Both the position numbers and the translations under genes were made by a program. Below are positions 25,393-37,470 of a stretch of 64,000 nucleotides of DNA, piece by piece. The notes under the pieces were generated by a model that saw nothing but the letters and a program-made list of their open reading frames with translations, searched no databases and had not been told where the DNA came from. Origin of the DNA: Adiantum capillus-veneris. Its lineage: Eukaryota > Streptophyta > Polypodiopsida > Polypodiales > Pteridaceae. Position 1 is the first letter of the stretch, and every line of letters starts with the position of its first letter. The stretch is taken from assembly GCA_014529385.2 (NCBI GenBank), contig CM043952.1, positions 55,156,619 to 55,220,618 of the forward strand. The letters are read 5' to 3'.

Positions 25393-25464
<72 letters not shown>
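24830..25464. repeat. AT/AC-rich tandem repeat with (TA)n, (CA)n and one inverted unit
   Basis: (TA)n at 24835-24885 and (CA)n at 25412-25464 bracket diverged copies of ATATAACTTAACTAAAAAAA, then TGCTACGTTTTTTAC. Copies lie near 24930, 25130, 25205 and 25290. One unit at about 25019-25055 is reversed (AAAACGTAGCATTCTTAAAG). Confidence 0.8.
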
Positions 25465-25470
<6 letters not shown>

Positions 25471-25784
25471 GAGACACTATTAGATTGCATTAAATGCAGT
25501 CCTTGAACCACCATTTAGAAATTAAATGGCCCCTCAAATTTGATGACATATTCCACTGCACATACATTCACAACCATCATATATTAAATGCACTTCTTCA
25601 ATTATGATTTTCATTATTCTTTGAGCCGTCACAAGATCTTATGCAACTGTCTTTTCATCTACCTACCAATATTTCACTTTCATTAACCTTCACATCTTTC
25701 ATTAACCTTCACCAGTTTCATTAACCTTCACTTTATCTTTAACTTTCATTAACCTTCACCACCTTCACTTAATCCACCACAGTT

Positions 25785-28700
25785 TTGTCGCATCTCCACC
25801 TTGTAATCTTTTGCTTGAGAGAATATGTCCAACATGAAAGTAACAATAACTTGGAAGGTTGGTGGTCGATAGTCAACCACGACGTTCAGTTGAAGGGAAA
25901 CTCATTGTTGCTTAGTGAATACTATTTGCAGAGTTTGCTGCCTCCATCTTGCCATTTTCAATCACTATCTACTCTTATTGAAAGTGATTGTGGCCTAACA
26001 AAAGTCTTACTGCAACCACAATGGGATATTGAAGGTCATCAGCATTTCTTAATAGATGGATCTTTTTCGAGCTTGTTTGAGCTGCTTCATTTAGACACAT
26101 TTATACAGGTATCTGACAATGAGAAAGGAAATGACAAAGAGATATCTGAAGATGTTTTAAGCATTGTGCATCTTGAAAGTAGTGGGTGACGATATAGGAC
26201 AGCTCAAAACTCAGTAAATCGTCATTTGGATTCAACAAAATCCAGGGGCAAAAAAGTTAAATGATCTGTTAACATTATGTGGAGCTCCTTTGCAAGTTGC
26301 TAAACTTCCACAACATTATGATCGAAATTTGTGTTTTGAGTTACGTGCGACGCAGGATAAAACAAAACGAATGACAGGGATGGAACAACGCTTTGATGGT
26401 CACTTGTGGACTCGCCCATCTGTGACAACCATGGCAATAGCATGCACAATTCGTCTAAGCCACTGTTTGGGATGCATGCAGTGAAATTATTCAACATGTC
26501 CTCATTATATTAAGGAACAAGAATTTAATAGTAGAGATTTTCATGGATATTTGGACAGACAGGTCAAAAAGGACTACCTTGCAATGGAAGATAATACAAC
26601 AATAACTTGTCATTATTGTCAGAAGGTTGTTACTTGTGTTGTTGCTTGTCCCTGCAAAATCTATTATGTTTTGCCTAGAGATGGTACAATGTCGCGACTG
26701 GCAATACATGTTGGTAAACATTGTCATAATGTTAAGGCAGGAACCTCTAGGGCTGCTATTTCAAGAGTGCGGAAACTGCTAGGTGCAGTACTAAAAATAG
26801 AAAAGGGTGGCCCAAGAAAAATTCAAATGTTGGTGGCTCAACAACTTGTGCTTCACTCCTTGATTGGTGAGGAAGCTGAAGTTACATCCGATGTACAATT
26901 CAATGATTTTTTGGAAGAAATGATGCCACTGGTTCAAACCAAAGGGTAAGAGAAACTCAATTTTGTTCCTTAAATTTGTTAATTTTTTAACTATTATAAA
27001 TTTAGCTTTCTTGTGATGCATTGTGTAGGTTTTCTTCAATTGTTTCAAAGGAGAGGAAGAGTCAAGGTGTTGTTATTGGGGATGGATATGATAATATTTT
27101 ATTGCTTCAAAAAAAGTGCATGTTTCCTTTTTTCCATGGGAGTAGATTTCCTGGACAGGGTGAAGAGGATGACAAGTGCTTCCTATTTAAAATGTCCACT
27201 AAAGGACCAGGTTCTGGGATTGATCTAGTAAATTGGATGAAAAGAACTGAAACTGGTGACTTAAGAAATGCGTGGGTACATTTTGATTTTACCCATAGAA
27301 TAGATGGATGGGCAACAATGTTATGCTCAGTTTATGATCCAAGGTAATCTTTAAGTATTTAAATATCTCATATTTTTTAATCATTAAAGAAAAGAAGATG
27401 TGTGAAAATGTTTATGTTGAATATCTTGCAGCATACGATCACTACAAATAATTGCTATATGTGAAACTAAAGAGGAGGATGCAAAGACTCAAGTTACTTT
27501 TTTGGGAGAACCTTAATTCAACAATGGAAAAGTACGGACATGGTGCAACTGACTTTGCAGGTTTTATGTCTGATGAGGCTCGTGCAAATTGGAATGCTAT
27601 TTGAACAGTCTTCAATGGCGGGCCATATAATATCATGGAGGGACGTGAACGGTCATGCCTACTTCATTGGGACCAGAGTCTCCACAAATATGCTAAAAAG
27701 TGGATACCTCAACATCTAACAAATCAACACATTGATATGTGTGAGGAATGGAGAGCTTGTAAGACCATTGTCCTTGCATCTCAAAAGGCACTTTCAATTC
27801 AAAAATGGTGGAGGTAACATCTATCTATAGAGAGCATCACAAGAGTGAGCAGATGGTTTAAATGGTGGGAGCAACGAATTTCACAATGGGGAGGAATTGG
27901 AACAGATATAAGTACCTTTATGACAATTTATATTTTTAGAAAAATTTATAAACTTTTCATACATGAAAAGCTTATAAATTTATAAATTTCATACATGAAA
28001 TTTGTAAATTTTAATTCATGTTTTTTGAATTTCATAGGGTGGTCTAAGTCCGTGGGAGGGGGCACAAATTCCCAATGTTAATTTATCAGAAAGTGTACAT
28101 GCCAGTTGTGGTTGGCGGGTGAAGGTGGAAAGAGAAAAATATCCTTGTATGATGCATGTGTAACAGATGCTATAAACTCATATATTCAATGTGCAAAGCG
28201 TTTGGGATATACTACTGGGTGTTATATTGGAACGGGTCCCACAATGGAGACCTTGCTTTCTCGAGTTGAATCTCAGCAAACTCCAACTCCAAACAACGTG
28301 GCCCATCTATTACACGAGGCTGTTGAAGGGACTCCCATGTATGCGCAACCAATTTTGCATGGAATCAAAGAAACAGTACAACGCAAAAAGAGGGGCAGAA
28401 CAGGAACAAGTAGCTCCCATCGTCTCGAATATGTCATGGAATCTAAGCAACAAACCATCGCGGTCGACCCAAAAAAATCAAGTTTGATACCCAAGGACCA
28501 GGTATTTCTAACATTCCGATACAAATTAGTGACAGTGATGATGATATTGGATCTCAAAAAGAAACAACCACACCTTTGTCATCTCAAAGAAATAATGTGT
28601 TTGAGAGTGATGTGCCACGCACTTAGTGGGCCCTCAGGAGAATGCCCATTCAAAGTCAAAGAAAATGTTTTGGAATAGTAGTGATAAAAAATTGTGACAA

Positions 28701-29300
28701 TATCTTGCATAGTTGCTCAATTGGTCTTGTTGCTCCATGTATATGGTCCGAAAGAATGTTCAAGGGTAAAACAATTAAGCAATGGTTATGGTTTTGTAAT
28801 CATGATATTTTGCATACTCAATCAATCAAAAGACAAGTCTAAGATTAACCTCCTGCTCCAAATGTTTGGCCAGTATAGCAAGAGGGACAGATATCTCCAC
28901 ATAGGAACTTGCCGTGCTGCATCAGAGTGGATTTCAGACAGAGAATTCAATGGTAAATCCACAACCTCTTGTTGGCGACTGCAAAGAAGGTGGTGGCAGC
29001 TTGAGGAAGAAAAAGTGGAGGCATGGAATCTCTAAAGAGGCCATGAAGAAATTGGAAGCATGTAATAGTATGACAATTATATTTTTGGATGAAGTGAAAA
29101 GGTCTCAAGAGCATGTAGTTTTCCGAGTTCTCACTGAAAAAAGTTATGAGATTCATATAAAACAGAGTCCAACATGCACGTGTCCGGATTTTCAAAAACA
29201 AGAGAATACTAACAAATCCTTTTTGGCATGCAAACATATGTACTATGTGTACACAAAAGTGCTCGGACTTGAACCTAAGGAGCACATGATTATTCATTAG
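25785..29300 (+). mobile_element. Mutator-like (MULE) transposase gene, decayed, with introns
   Basis: Coding segments with phase-consistent GT..AG introns at 26946-27028, 27344-27431 and 27912-28037. In order: an N-terminal segment (25785-26187); a Cys/His zinc-binding region resembling the WRKY-GCM1 fingers of MULEs (CHYCQKVVTC ... HVGKHCH, 26600-26730); the RNase H-fold core with VHFDFTHRIDGWAT (about 27290) and GFMSDEARANW (about 27570); RERSCLLHWDQSLH (about 27650); a C-terminal region; and a SWIM zinc finger, CTCPDF ... CKHMYYV (29170-29250), ending in TAG at 29298-29300. It is non-functional: frameshifts near 27500 and 28110, and stops at 27602 and around 26190-26280. Terminal inverted repeats are not clearly identified; the inverted GCATAACG copies at 23772 and 29950 are candidates. 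Confidence 0.75.
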
Positions 29301-30240
29301 CCAACCCTCTCACCAATGGACATCACCTTTATTCTTGGACAACCAAGGAGGATTTCTCCCTCCATTTAATTATAGCAAGTTTGGTATGCATCTTTCACTC
29401 AACTAGAATATTGATCTATGATATTAAAGTGTTTTTCTGTATTTATTTTGGTTTATTATACTTGTGATTATTTATCTTGAAAAAACATTGTTTATGTAGC
29501 AAAGGATTTCAAACTTCAAGCAAAAGACTTGAAGCAACTTGCAAGCTATTTGGGAGCAAATTACTTGCCTTTTAGAGTGACCATTACATTTATGGAGACT
29601 ATCCTTTTTTGTACTCTAATTTTGATCTTATCCTGTGGTAGTTTAGCAAATGTACTTACATCCTCAAACTTACATTGTTTCAAAAAGCTCAAGCTTGGGA
29701 AAAATAGTATTGTCTCTATCTGGCATGATTTTTGAATTCATCACATTTATATATGCTGTGGATTATTTAACTTTGAAAATAGTGTTGTCTCTATTTTGCA
29801 TGATTTTTTACTTTATCGCATGTTTATATGCTGTGGATTATTTGACTCTGATCACATGCACTGCGAGCATATTTGACTCTAATAGCATGAGTTGTGAAAT
29901 GGTGATTTTATTTGTTTACATTTTCACGTCGTTATGCCCTCTCGGTCTCTCTCTCTCTCTTTACGTAGTGATATACAACTCTATGATTTTACTTTCTCTC
30001 TCTAGAAGAGAAGTCGCTCTCTCTCTCTCTCTCTCTCGGATTTATGATCTCTTCTTCCAATGGTAATGCGCATAAATACTATCTCTCTAGAATTTATACT
30101 TTCTCTCTCCGTCAACCACACATATATGGAGTCTTATGATGATTGAAAATTACATTAAATAGATACTTTATGCTATGACACATATTTGCTTAAAAAAACT
30201 CTAAAGATTGCTAAAATTGTCAAAAAAACTTGAAATGAAA
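29301..30240. other. Non-coding, with an inverted GCATAACG-type copy and CT microsatellites
   Basis: TTTTCACGTCGTTATGCCC at about 29931-29949 is the reverse complement of the repeat at 13.6 and 23.77 kb. Two copies of a segment containing TTTATATGCTGTGGATTATT and ATTTTGCATGATTTTT lie at 29700-29850. CT-rich tracts lie at 29940-30040. No gene recognised. Confidence 0.55.
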
Positions 30241-30474
30241 AACTCGCAAATGTTAAATCCCCCCTTACAATCAAATATTGTGGCATTTGCCAAGTTAATA
30301 GATCTATTCAGGACGACCATCAAGGGCAGCAACTGGACTTGCAGAGGGACATAAATCTCGTGCTGGATGGGATTTAAGTGTCTTTCTTCTTCTTTCTTAT
30401 TGTATTTAATTGGACACTTGAGTTCAATCTTCTCATTGGTGTTATATTTCTTTCTAGACTTTTCTTTGATTGGC

Positions 30475-31975
30475 AAGAATGAGTGCATGAGAAAGTTGGT
30501 TTATGATTGTTGGCTAGAAATTATTAAAAGGCTTGAGGAGGAGAACAAGAAACCCCCAACAACGATATTCATATTTCTTTGCGGTCTTGAGGAATCAAAG
30601 GTAAAGATTATTCAAGAAGAAATTAAAGATGAAAAGATTTTATTGTCAAAGAGTGCAAAAGATGGTGATGTATTGATATGTATGATCGAATCAAGCAACT
30701 CAAACAAGACAAACTCATTCAAGACGCAGTTCTTGAAGGCTTCAATGCTTTGAATGAGTCATCACCATGTAAAGATTGGGAGGAAATAGTCAACATGTAT
30801 AAAATCAATGAATGATGCATTTTATAAAACTATTCTAATGCTATGTGAGAAACGGCTAAAAAATAGCTTTAAGCGTGGAACAAAGAAAATGGATTTTTTT
30901 GAATGAAGCTATAAAATACATGCAATGGGAAATTCACCTTCACAAGGAGAAAATTGAGTCTCTTGATTTGCCATGGTCCATCTATGTGGTGAACCTACAG
31001 ATGGAAGGAAATCTCTACTTGAAGCACCACTCCAACGACCAAATTCCTATTGGCTTATGCATTTTAGACTTGACAAAACACTATGGGGACAACTTGCAGT
31101 GGAGTGAGGAGATATTTAGCAATGCTTTGGATGGGATATTGGATATTTTTGGAGTCTCAATTGATCCTGGATTTGTGTTTCTTGCATTTATAGATTTCTC
31201 TAAACTCACAAAATTGCAATGTGCATTCCAGAGTATGGGAGATAATGTGAGCTACCATTGTTGTGGTGCCTTGCATCACTTTCCATTAGCACCTTGCAAA
31301 GGAGAAATTCAATTCCTTGTGGTTATTGCCTTCATGGAACAAGGTAATGCACTGCATTTGAAGACATAAGAAGGAGATGAGAACAACATCCCATGCCAAT
31401 TGTTGTGAGCTACCATTGTTGTGGTGCCTTGCATCACTTTCCATTAGCACCTTGCAAAGGAGAAATTCAATTCCTTGTGGTTATTGCCTTCATGGGACAA
31501 GGTAATGCATTTGAAGACATAAGAAGGAGATGATAACAACATCCCATGCCAATTGATTGTTCTTTGCTTCAAGTAGAAAATGAAGGCATGTCAGATTTGC
31601 AATATTTGGAAGCCAAAAAAAGAGTTTTGGTCAAGCATCACATTCATACATACTGTTTTGAAGATCGTAAGCTTGTAGATCTCTTAGTGACAGTTCTCTG
31701 ATTTCACAAGAAGGATTACAACAAAAAAAGACGTCATGTGCTTAGTTGAGAGCGTGCAAGAGCAAGGAACCTTAGCAACCAGGCTTGTCAAATTTTCTAA
31801 GGCCCATGCCAATATAGAAAAGTGGGCTGGCTTTCAAAATCACCAACCTACTTTGCAATCAACTGACGATGTGCCCATCAGAGAAGAGATTTCTCTGCAA
31901 GAAGAAGAAGGAGAAGAAGACCAACCTCCTTTGTCAACGGAGGCCTACTTGGAAATGAAAGGACGTATGTTTTGA
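30475..31975 (+). pseudogene. Second amino-methyltransferase-like remnant (DLPW motif)
   Basis: Three coding-like segments. The first, 30475-30815, starts MRKLVYDCWLEIIKRLEEEN and is continued in another frame after about 30680 (DRIKQLKQDKLIQDAVLEGF). The second, 30875-31369, contains SLDLPWSIYVVNL at 30959-30997 and later GFVFLAFIDFSKLTKLQCAF. The third, 31560-31975, contains CLVESVQEQGTLATRLVKF and an acidic tail. DLPW fits the catalytic motif IV of amino-methyltransferases (DPPW/SPPW). The following strand-helix and the CLVES segment line up with GWYITLSSTDHFG and CLCIDSD of the gene at 14.3-23.7 kb. A glycine-rich motif I is not visible. Frameshifts and a 158-bp tandem duplication mean it is not functional. 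The family call is my inference; it could be an unrelated transposon gene. Confidence 0.42.
31247..31559 (+). repeat. 158-bp tandem duplication inside the coding remnant
   Basis: The segment beginning GTGAGCTACCATTGTTGTGG occurs at 31247 and 31405 with only a few differences. The second copy repeats the end of the coding segment, so the duplication arose within the gene and recently compared with the decay around it. Confidence 0.93.
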
Positions 31976-31979
31976 ACTT

Positions 31980-33120
31980 CTTGTATATGTTAACATCTAT
32001 TCTTGTTGATTTGATACTCTTAATGTTAGGTTTTGTTTTATGTAGTATTTTTTGAGTCCATCTTTTTCATTTTCAAGAATTAAAGGTTTAAATGTAGAGA
32101 ATAATCTTATAATTTTTGAGTGATGAACCCTTAGATTTAAAAAAAAACACTAAACTAAACTTAAGAGCTTGAATTGATGAGTTTTAGACCTCCTACTATC
32201 CTCTTTATACTTTCAAGGCTAGCATGGGTAGGTGAACCATACATAGATCCCAATCTCAAGAAGTGTGTTAGACCTTCAAACAACCCATATAGCTTGGACA
32301 AGTGGTGGACCTTCCATGCAGGTTAATTCAAACAAGTGTGGTGGTGAACCTTCTGTGGAGTCTAATTGTGGTAGACTTAAAACAATAGCCATTTTCTTGC
32401 AGTGTCTCTTGGATAAGTGGTAGACCTTGCTTCTATTAAGGTCTCTATTGAAAGAAGAATTGAATATTAAGAAGAGAGAGATTAACTAGGCATAGGTTTG
32501 TAAATTTGTAGAAAAGGGAAACGTGTTGGATTACAAAAATAGCTCTCATTGTACGAGTGTCCAAAATGTAGCTATATATTTCATCCAAAATTAACACCTT
32601 TGATAAAGGCTTATCTTTAGACATTAAATCAAGAGGTTATGGCTATGCATGTGTTGAGACTACTGGTTGACTTGAATGACGAGACACATAGTTTGTTGAC
32701 TATGACTTTATTTGATGTTTTCAAGTATTTATATGGATAGAAGTCTTAATTACATGTGTTAATATGACTTTTAATGGATCAAATCTCAATCAAGTAAATC
32801 ATGGTTGTTGTTAAATTTATGTGGACTTCAATATTCACTTAAGTACTAATTTTTATTAAAGTGTAAGGTGTACAAGTTTGTCACAAAAAGATTGTAGTCT
32901 AGACTAGTGTTTCCTTGTGTACCAATAGTTGTAAGGATTATAATATTGATTTTACCTTAAATAAACTCCTAAGTTTGACTTCCACATGTTTAAAATTGGT
33001 GATTTAAATTCTAGTGATTTTTGAGAAACCAATGTTATTTGTGTTTTTTAGATTTGCAAATTGGGATAGATAAAGCCCCTTAGGTTGAGTTCGAAATTGT
33101 TGAACCCTTGATTCTATTAT
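31980..33120. other. Non-coding, with scattered TTGGACAAG repeats
   Basis: Diverged single copies of the satellite core occur at about 32292 and 32410. Otherwise AT-rich DNA in which I see no gene. Confidence 0.5.
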
Positions 33121-33164
33121 TTTTGACATGCCCAAGGTGGATGATATGTCTATAACAAAGTCTG

Positions 33165-34254
33165 GTGATGTGCACCTTGAGCAAGCTTGCAACAGTGAGA
33201 ATAAAGAAACCTACTCCAACAATACAACCTACTTCAAAAGAGATTGAAATGTCTGCTCAAGAGCCATTTCCATTTATTGCTACTTCATCTAGTGCAGATG
33301 TTGATAAATACATACTCACAATTATTTTGGACTTAAATGGTCTCCTATTGAAACGTTCCACTCAGCCGTCATCACACCACCAGTCAGTGCAGGTAAATCC
33401 AAAAAGATATATTATACTCAAGCCCGGCTGCATCCAATTCTTGAAGACTATATTACAGAGGTTTAATGTTGCAATTTGGTCGACAACTACTAGGAACAAT
33501 GTGCTTCAAATTCTTAAAGCACTAGAGAGCTTAGCAAAAGGTACATTGTCTTTCTTTACAATTTGGAATCAAGATGGTTGCTACACTTGTCAAAGCAATA
33601 AATTTTAGGCGTAACAATCCAACTGTTGAGGAAATGTTCAAGCCTCTAGCTAAAATTGCCATGGGGTATGAATGTGACCCACAAAGAACAATGTTTATTG
33701 ATGACTCTCCTTACAAGGGATGCATTTCCCCTGCAAACAATTGTATTTTCCCATCGCAATTTGATGGTGATAAACTGGTTGACAATATGCTCTTGGAGGA
33801 ATTTCTTCCCTACTTGTTTGAGCTGGATGAGAAAATGGATGTGCGGAATTTCATTGACTCTAATTGTCACGGACAACCAACATTGACAAATGAGAGTGAA
33901 TATAAATAAATCAAAGAGAATTAGAAGCAAAAAAATGATGGTTGGTCAGCCAAGGTGTTCTTTACAAGAAGGATAACTTCTGCAAAATATGACAAAGGTG
34001 AAGCTATCCTTGAAGGCAAACACAATTGAGCAAGTGAAAAAACCAACAACAATGACATCAGATGAGCCCAAATACAAGAGATACTGGAAAAGGAAGGTAC
34101 AATTGTTGAAAGCATGAAGGAACCACAATTGATCAATCTAGCTAGGCAATTGGGATGTACTACAAAGGGGCCATTGAAGGCAACCATCGCAAAGGATTAT
34201 ATAAACAAGGTCAAAGCTGAGAACAATCTTCTAAGGCTAAATAAAACACACTCC
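33165..34254 (+). pseudogene. FCP1-like (HAD-fold) phosphatase-domain remnant, copy A
   Basis: Segment 33165-33605 has the HAD motif I strand IILDLNGLLLKR (about 33325-33360) and motif II region FNVAIWSTTTRNN. After a one-base shift near 33605 the frame continues with PTVEEMFKPLAKI, motif III FIDDSPYKG (about 33698-33724) and a helical tail to about 33909. A further helical segment (LARQLGCTTKGPLK, about 34130-34180) lies at 34077-34254 and may be a separate exon. FCP1/SCP enzymes dephosphorylate the RNA polymerase II tail and use DxDx(T/V). Here the second Asp, the general acid, is Asn (DLNG), so phosphatase activity is doubtful even in an intact relative. DLNG-type FCP1-like proteins are known in plants. 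Copies of the satellite core lie on both sides. Confidence 0.7.
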
Positions 34255-34379
34255 TAAGGTACCTTTTATGACTTGAACCGTGTTTCACATACTTGACTAT
34301 ACATGTGCATGGTATCAAATTTTTCTTTCTGTGTCTTCTTGCAGATCTCAAAAAAAATATTTCTAGATATTCCATGGAG

Positions 34380-34735
34380 CAAGCTTGCACAGGTGGTGGA
34401 CCTTTTGGCAAAGCCCCTCATGGGACACATATCACAAGTCCTCCATGTAGTGTGAATGAAAAAATTTAAGAAAGAGCCTAAGAGGTTGGACAGGTGGTGG
34501 ACCTTGCACCTTTTCTCCCATTCCCAATCGAGTCTAGCTATCCACCATTATATGCTATGAAGTGTAGCTTGGACAAGTGGTAGAACTTGAAACAAGAGAC
34601 CCGTCTTGGACCTATGGTAGATCTTACTTTTCTCCCATTCAGAGTAGAGCCTAGCCTAGCTAGGTGGTAGACCTTACTTCTCTCCATGATTCAAAGAAGC
34701 ATAGCTTGGAGAAATGGTGAATCTTTGTAAGGTTT
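34380..34735 (+). repeat. Cluster of diverged TTGGACAAG-type core repeats
   Basis: Five or six copies (for example CACAGGTGGTGGACC, TTGGACAGGTGGTGGACC and TTGGACAAGTGGTAGA) lie between FCP1-like copies A and B. The spacers contain TTTTCTCCCATTC. They are related to the arrays at 3-10 kb but are not in a regular tandem. Confidence 0.75.
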
Positions 34736-35007
34736 TCAATTGGTATTTGTTTATAGCAATGAGTAAGTTGAAGATGGACTTTGGTATCTAATAATACCAT
34801 AGTGTAGAAAATGTAGAAACTGTTTGTATTCTTTGAAACATAATAATTTCTTGTTTTTCAATTACAGAGTCATCACTACAAGAAAGTGGATCGACTATCT
34901 GTAGGCATGATTGAAGTAAGGTTTTGACGCACCCAACCAACCTCATCCAAGGCCTTGTTGTATATATCAATCACCTCCTTGTCACCTGCCACTTGTTGTC
35001 AAGAATA

Positions 35008-35640
35008 TCAAAATAGTGCTTGTTTTGGACCTTGAAGGACTACTTTTGAAGACAATTGAAACAAAACATGGAGATTCTATGCCATCTTGGACTCAACACA
35101 TGCATCTTGTGGAGGACAAAGATGAAGTTTATCATGCGGTGCGCCTAGACCCAGAAATGTTTTTGGATTTTTGTGGTGAATACTTTGAGGTGTGGATATG
35201 GAGTTTCTATAACCTAACAAGAGTGCAACACATCACACAAAAAATGTTTCCCAAAGCATTAGAGCAAGTTCAAGATCTTTATGAGTAACAAGTGTTGCCA
35301 AAATCCAAACATCATGTTAGGATTTAGAAGGGTTTATCATAAAAAATTGAGCGATATTTGGAAGATGTTTGAGGACTTGGATGCAAAGAATACCTTGATT
35401 TTTGATTATAGTCCATATAAGATGATGTGGAATATGCCAGGAACATATCTTATATTTCCAAAGATGTGGAGGCCAACACCTGAGCAAATTAAAAGGTTCT
35501 TGCAAGAAACGATTATTTTATGGTTACTTGGATGGTTGTACGCAAGAGACAAGAGAGATTATACCCGTAACACAATTGTAAATCAGTATGGTGATCTTGA
35601 GACAAATCATGTCCTCCATGTGTATGTGTCAAGGCGATAA
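35008..35640 (+). pseudogene. FCP1-like phosphatase-domain remnant, copy B
   Basis: A frame open from at least 34989 carries VLVLDLEGLLLKT at 35013-35051 (motif I, with Glu at the general-acid position), then FEVWIWSFYNLT (motif II region, about 35186-35221). After a frameshift near 35285 it continues with YHKKLSDIWKMF, LIFDYSPYK (motif III, with Tyr in place of the second Asp; about 35395-35421) and a C-terminal helix, ending in TAA at 35638-35640. It is a diverged paralogue of copy A and of the domain at 54.3 kb. The altered motifs I and III argue against catalysis. It could be a downstream exon of the same transcription unit as copy A. Confidence 0.65.
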
Positions 35641-35759
35641 TATTAAACAAGGTTGAGAATGATTCTTTTTATGGCCTGATGATGTCCTTTTAGTATGATG
35701 TGTATTTGTATTACTATATAATGCAAAGGTTATTTTTAAACAAAGATGTGTCAATTTGA

Positions 35760-36150
35760 TGAACACTTGCATGGAGTGAACCCTACTCGAAGGGGACTTT
35801 CATATATTCTATAGGGTATCCTATTATAAGGAAAATTATTTGTACACGGAGTGCACCCTTCTCTGAGGGGACTTCCACGTATTACTCTAGTGTATGCTAT
35901 TATAAGGAAAATCCTATGTGATGGATCATGCTTTGTTCTAAGGGACTTGTAATGGAGTGCACTCTACTCTAAGAGGACTTCCATGTATTACTAGAGTGTA
36001 TCCAATTACAAGGAGAATCCAATGTAATGACAGAGCATTCTACCCTAGTCTAAGGGGACTTCACTATATTACTAGAGTGTATTCAAGTCTAAGGAGATTT
36101 CAATGTAGTTCTAGATTGCACCTTGTTTTTGGGGACTCATTTTACTAGAT
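35760..36150 (+). repeat. Tandem repeat, about 85-95-bp unit
   Basis: Four to five diverged copies of GGAGTGCACCCTACTCTAAG, then GGGACTTCCATGTATTACTA and GAGTGTATCCTATTATAAGG. It lies just downstream of FCP1-like copy B. No coding content. Confidence 0.85.
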
Positions 36151-37470
36151 TATGATTGTGTTTCACCATGATATGTTTAGAAATGTTTATTTTTGTTCTT
36201 TAGCAATTCTATCTCATTCCATCTCAAGGTTGCATCCATTTGCAACTAGGAGAAACTTATATTTGATATCAAAATAAACCTTACAAGTATGGAATGGAGA
36301 ATTCATGGATGTGCAAAAAATATCTTGGTCTTGGCGCGCATGTTTGCCTAAAACATTTATTTTTGTGTCCTTCATATAGAAGAGTTTTAAAGCCTACAAG
36401 TCTTAGAATGGAAAAATATAAAATCTAATTGTTTGCATTGGGAGAAAAGAAATCATGGACTTTGAATTGTGTGAGAGACCTTGTTTGTGGAGAAAAATGT
36501 TTGAATCAAGAATGAACATTTTACATCTTCCATGTAAGAGAGTTTTGGAAACTAAAATATGCTGATAGGAAAACCATGGAGCTAAGTGCATGTATTGAGA
36601 TGTCAATGTATGCATGCATATCTTTATTAGGGTCTAGGCACAATTGGATGCTTCTGGACATTAACTTCTCCAATTTGGTATAAAATAACATAATTAATGT
36701 TTTCTTGTGGGTAGCATTTATTTCATTATATATGTTTTTAACCTAATTTCTTGAACTTCAAATCAAAACTTCTACGTTGCAATGGAGAAGTACTTAGAGA
36801 AATTTTTATGTAAACACGTTTGCTTACCCTTTCACTAATTGTAGCTTAGATAAGAAGTGGACTTTGCATTCCTCCATAGCCTATCCTAGACAAATGCACC
36901 TTGAAACTAGCCCTCCTATGTTGCAATTAACATATGCTACACATTTTATAAATGGCTCGTACCTTAAGTGAAGAATTTCTAGATTAAAGGTGTCTGTTGC
37001 TTTGATGTCATGTACAAGTGGGTTTATTTCTCAATGGGTGCTAGCTTGGACAAGTGGTGGACCTTGAACTAAAAATTCAGGTACTACATTTGACCTTAGC
37101 TTGAGCAAGTTGTGGGCCTTCAAACCAATGTCTCCATGTTAAGATAAGTTGTAGGTAGGACAATAGAGTATAAACAATGAGAATGTAATCAATGTACTAG
37201 TCTCTCGATGGTGCAACCACCCAAAACCATAATTTTTCTTGGCCAATGTTTCTTTCAAATGTTTAGTTTAGTACACAACGTCAACACCTTGTACATGATA
37301 TATTGAAATTCGTCCAATCTAGGAATTAAGATTTTCCCACTTTACCTAATATGGTCCTAGATCCCATTTTTGGACACTGTGTGCCCTAAAGTGACTCCAT
37401 GTTTAACCCAAAATTGGCATTTGAAAGGGTTTAATGAGATGTGATACAATCTGCACTTTTCAAACACTTT
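36151..37470. other. Non-coding, a few TTGGACAAG-type copies
   Basis: Single diverged core copies near 36845 and 37045 (GCTTGGACAAGTGGTGGACC). No gene recognised. Confidence 0.5.
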
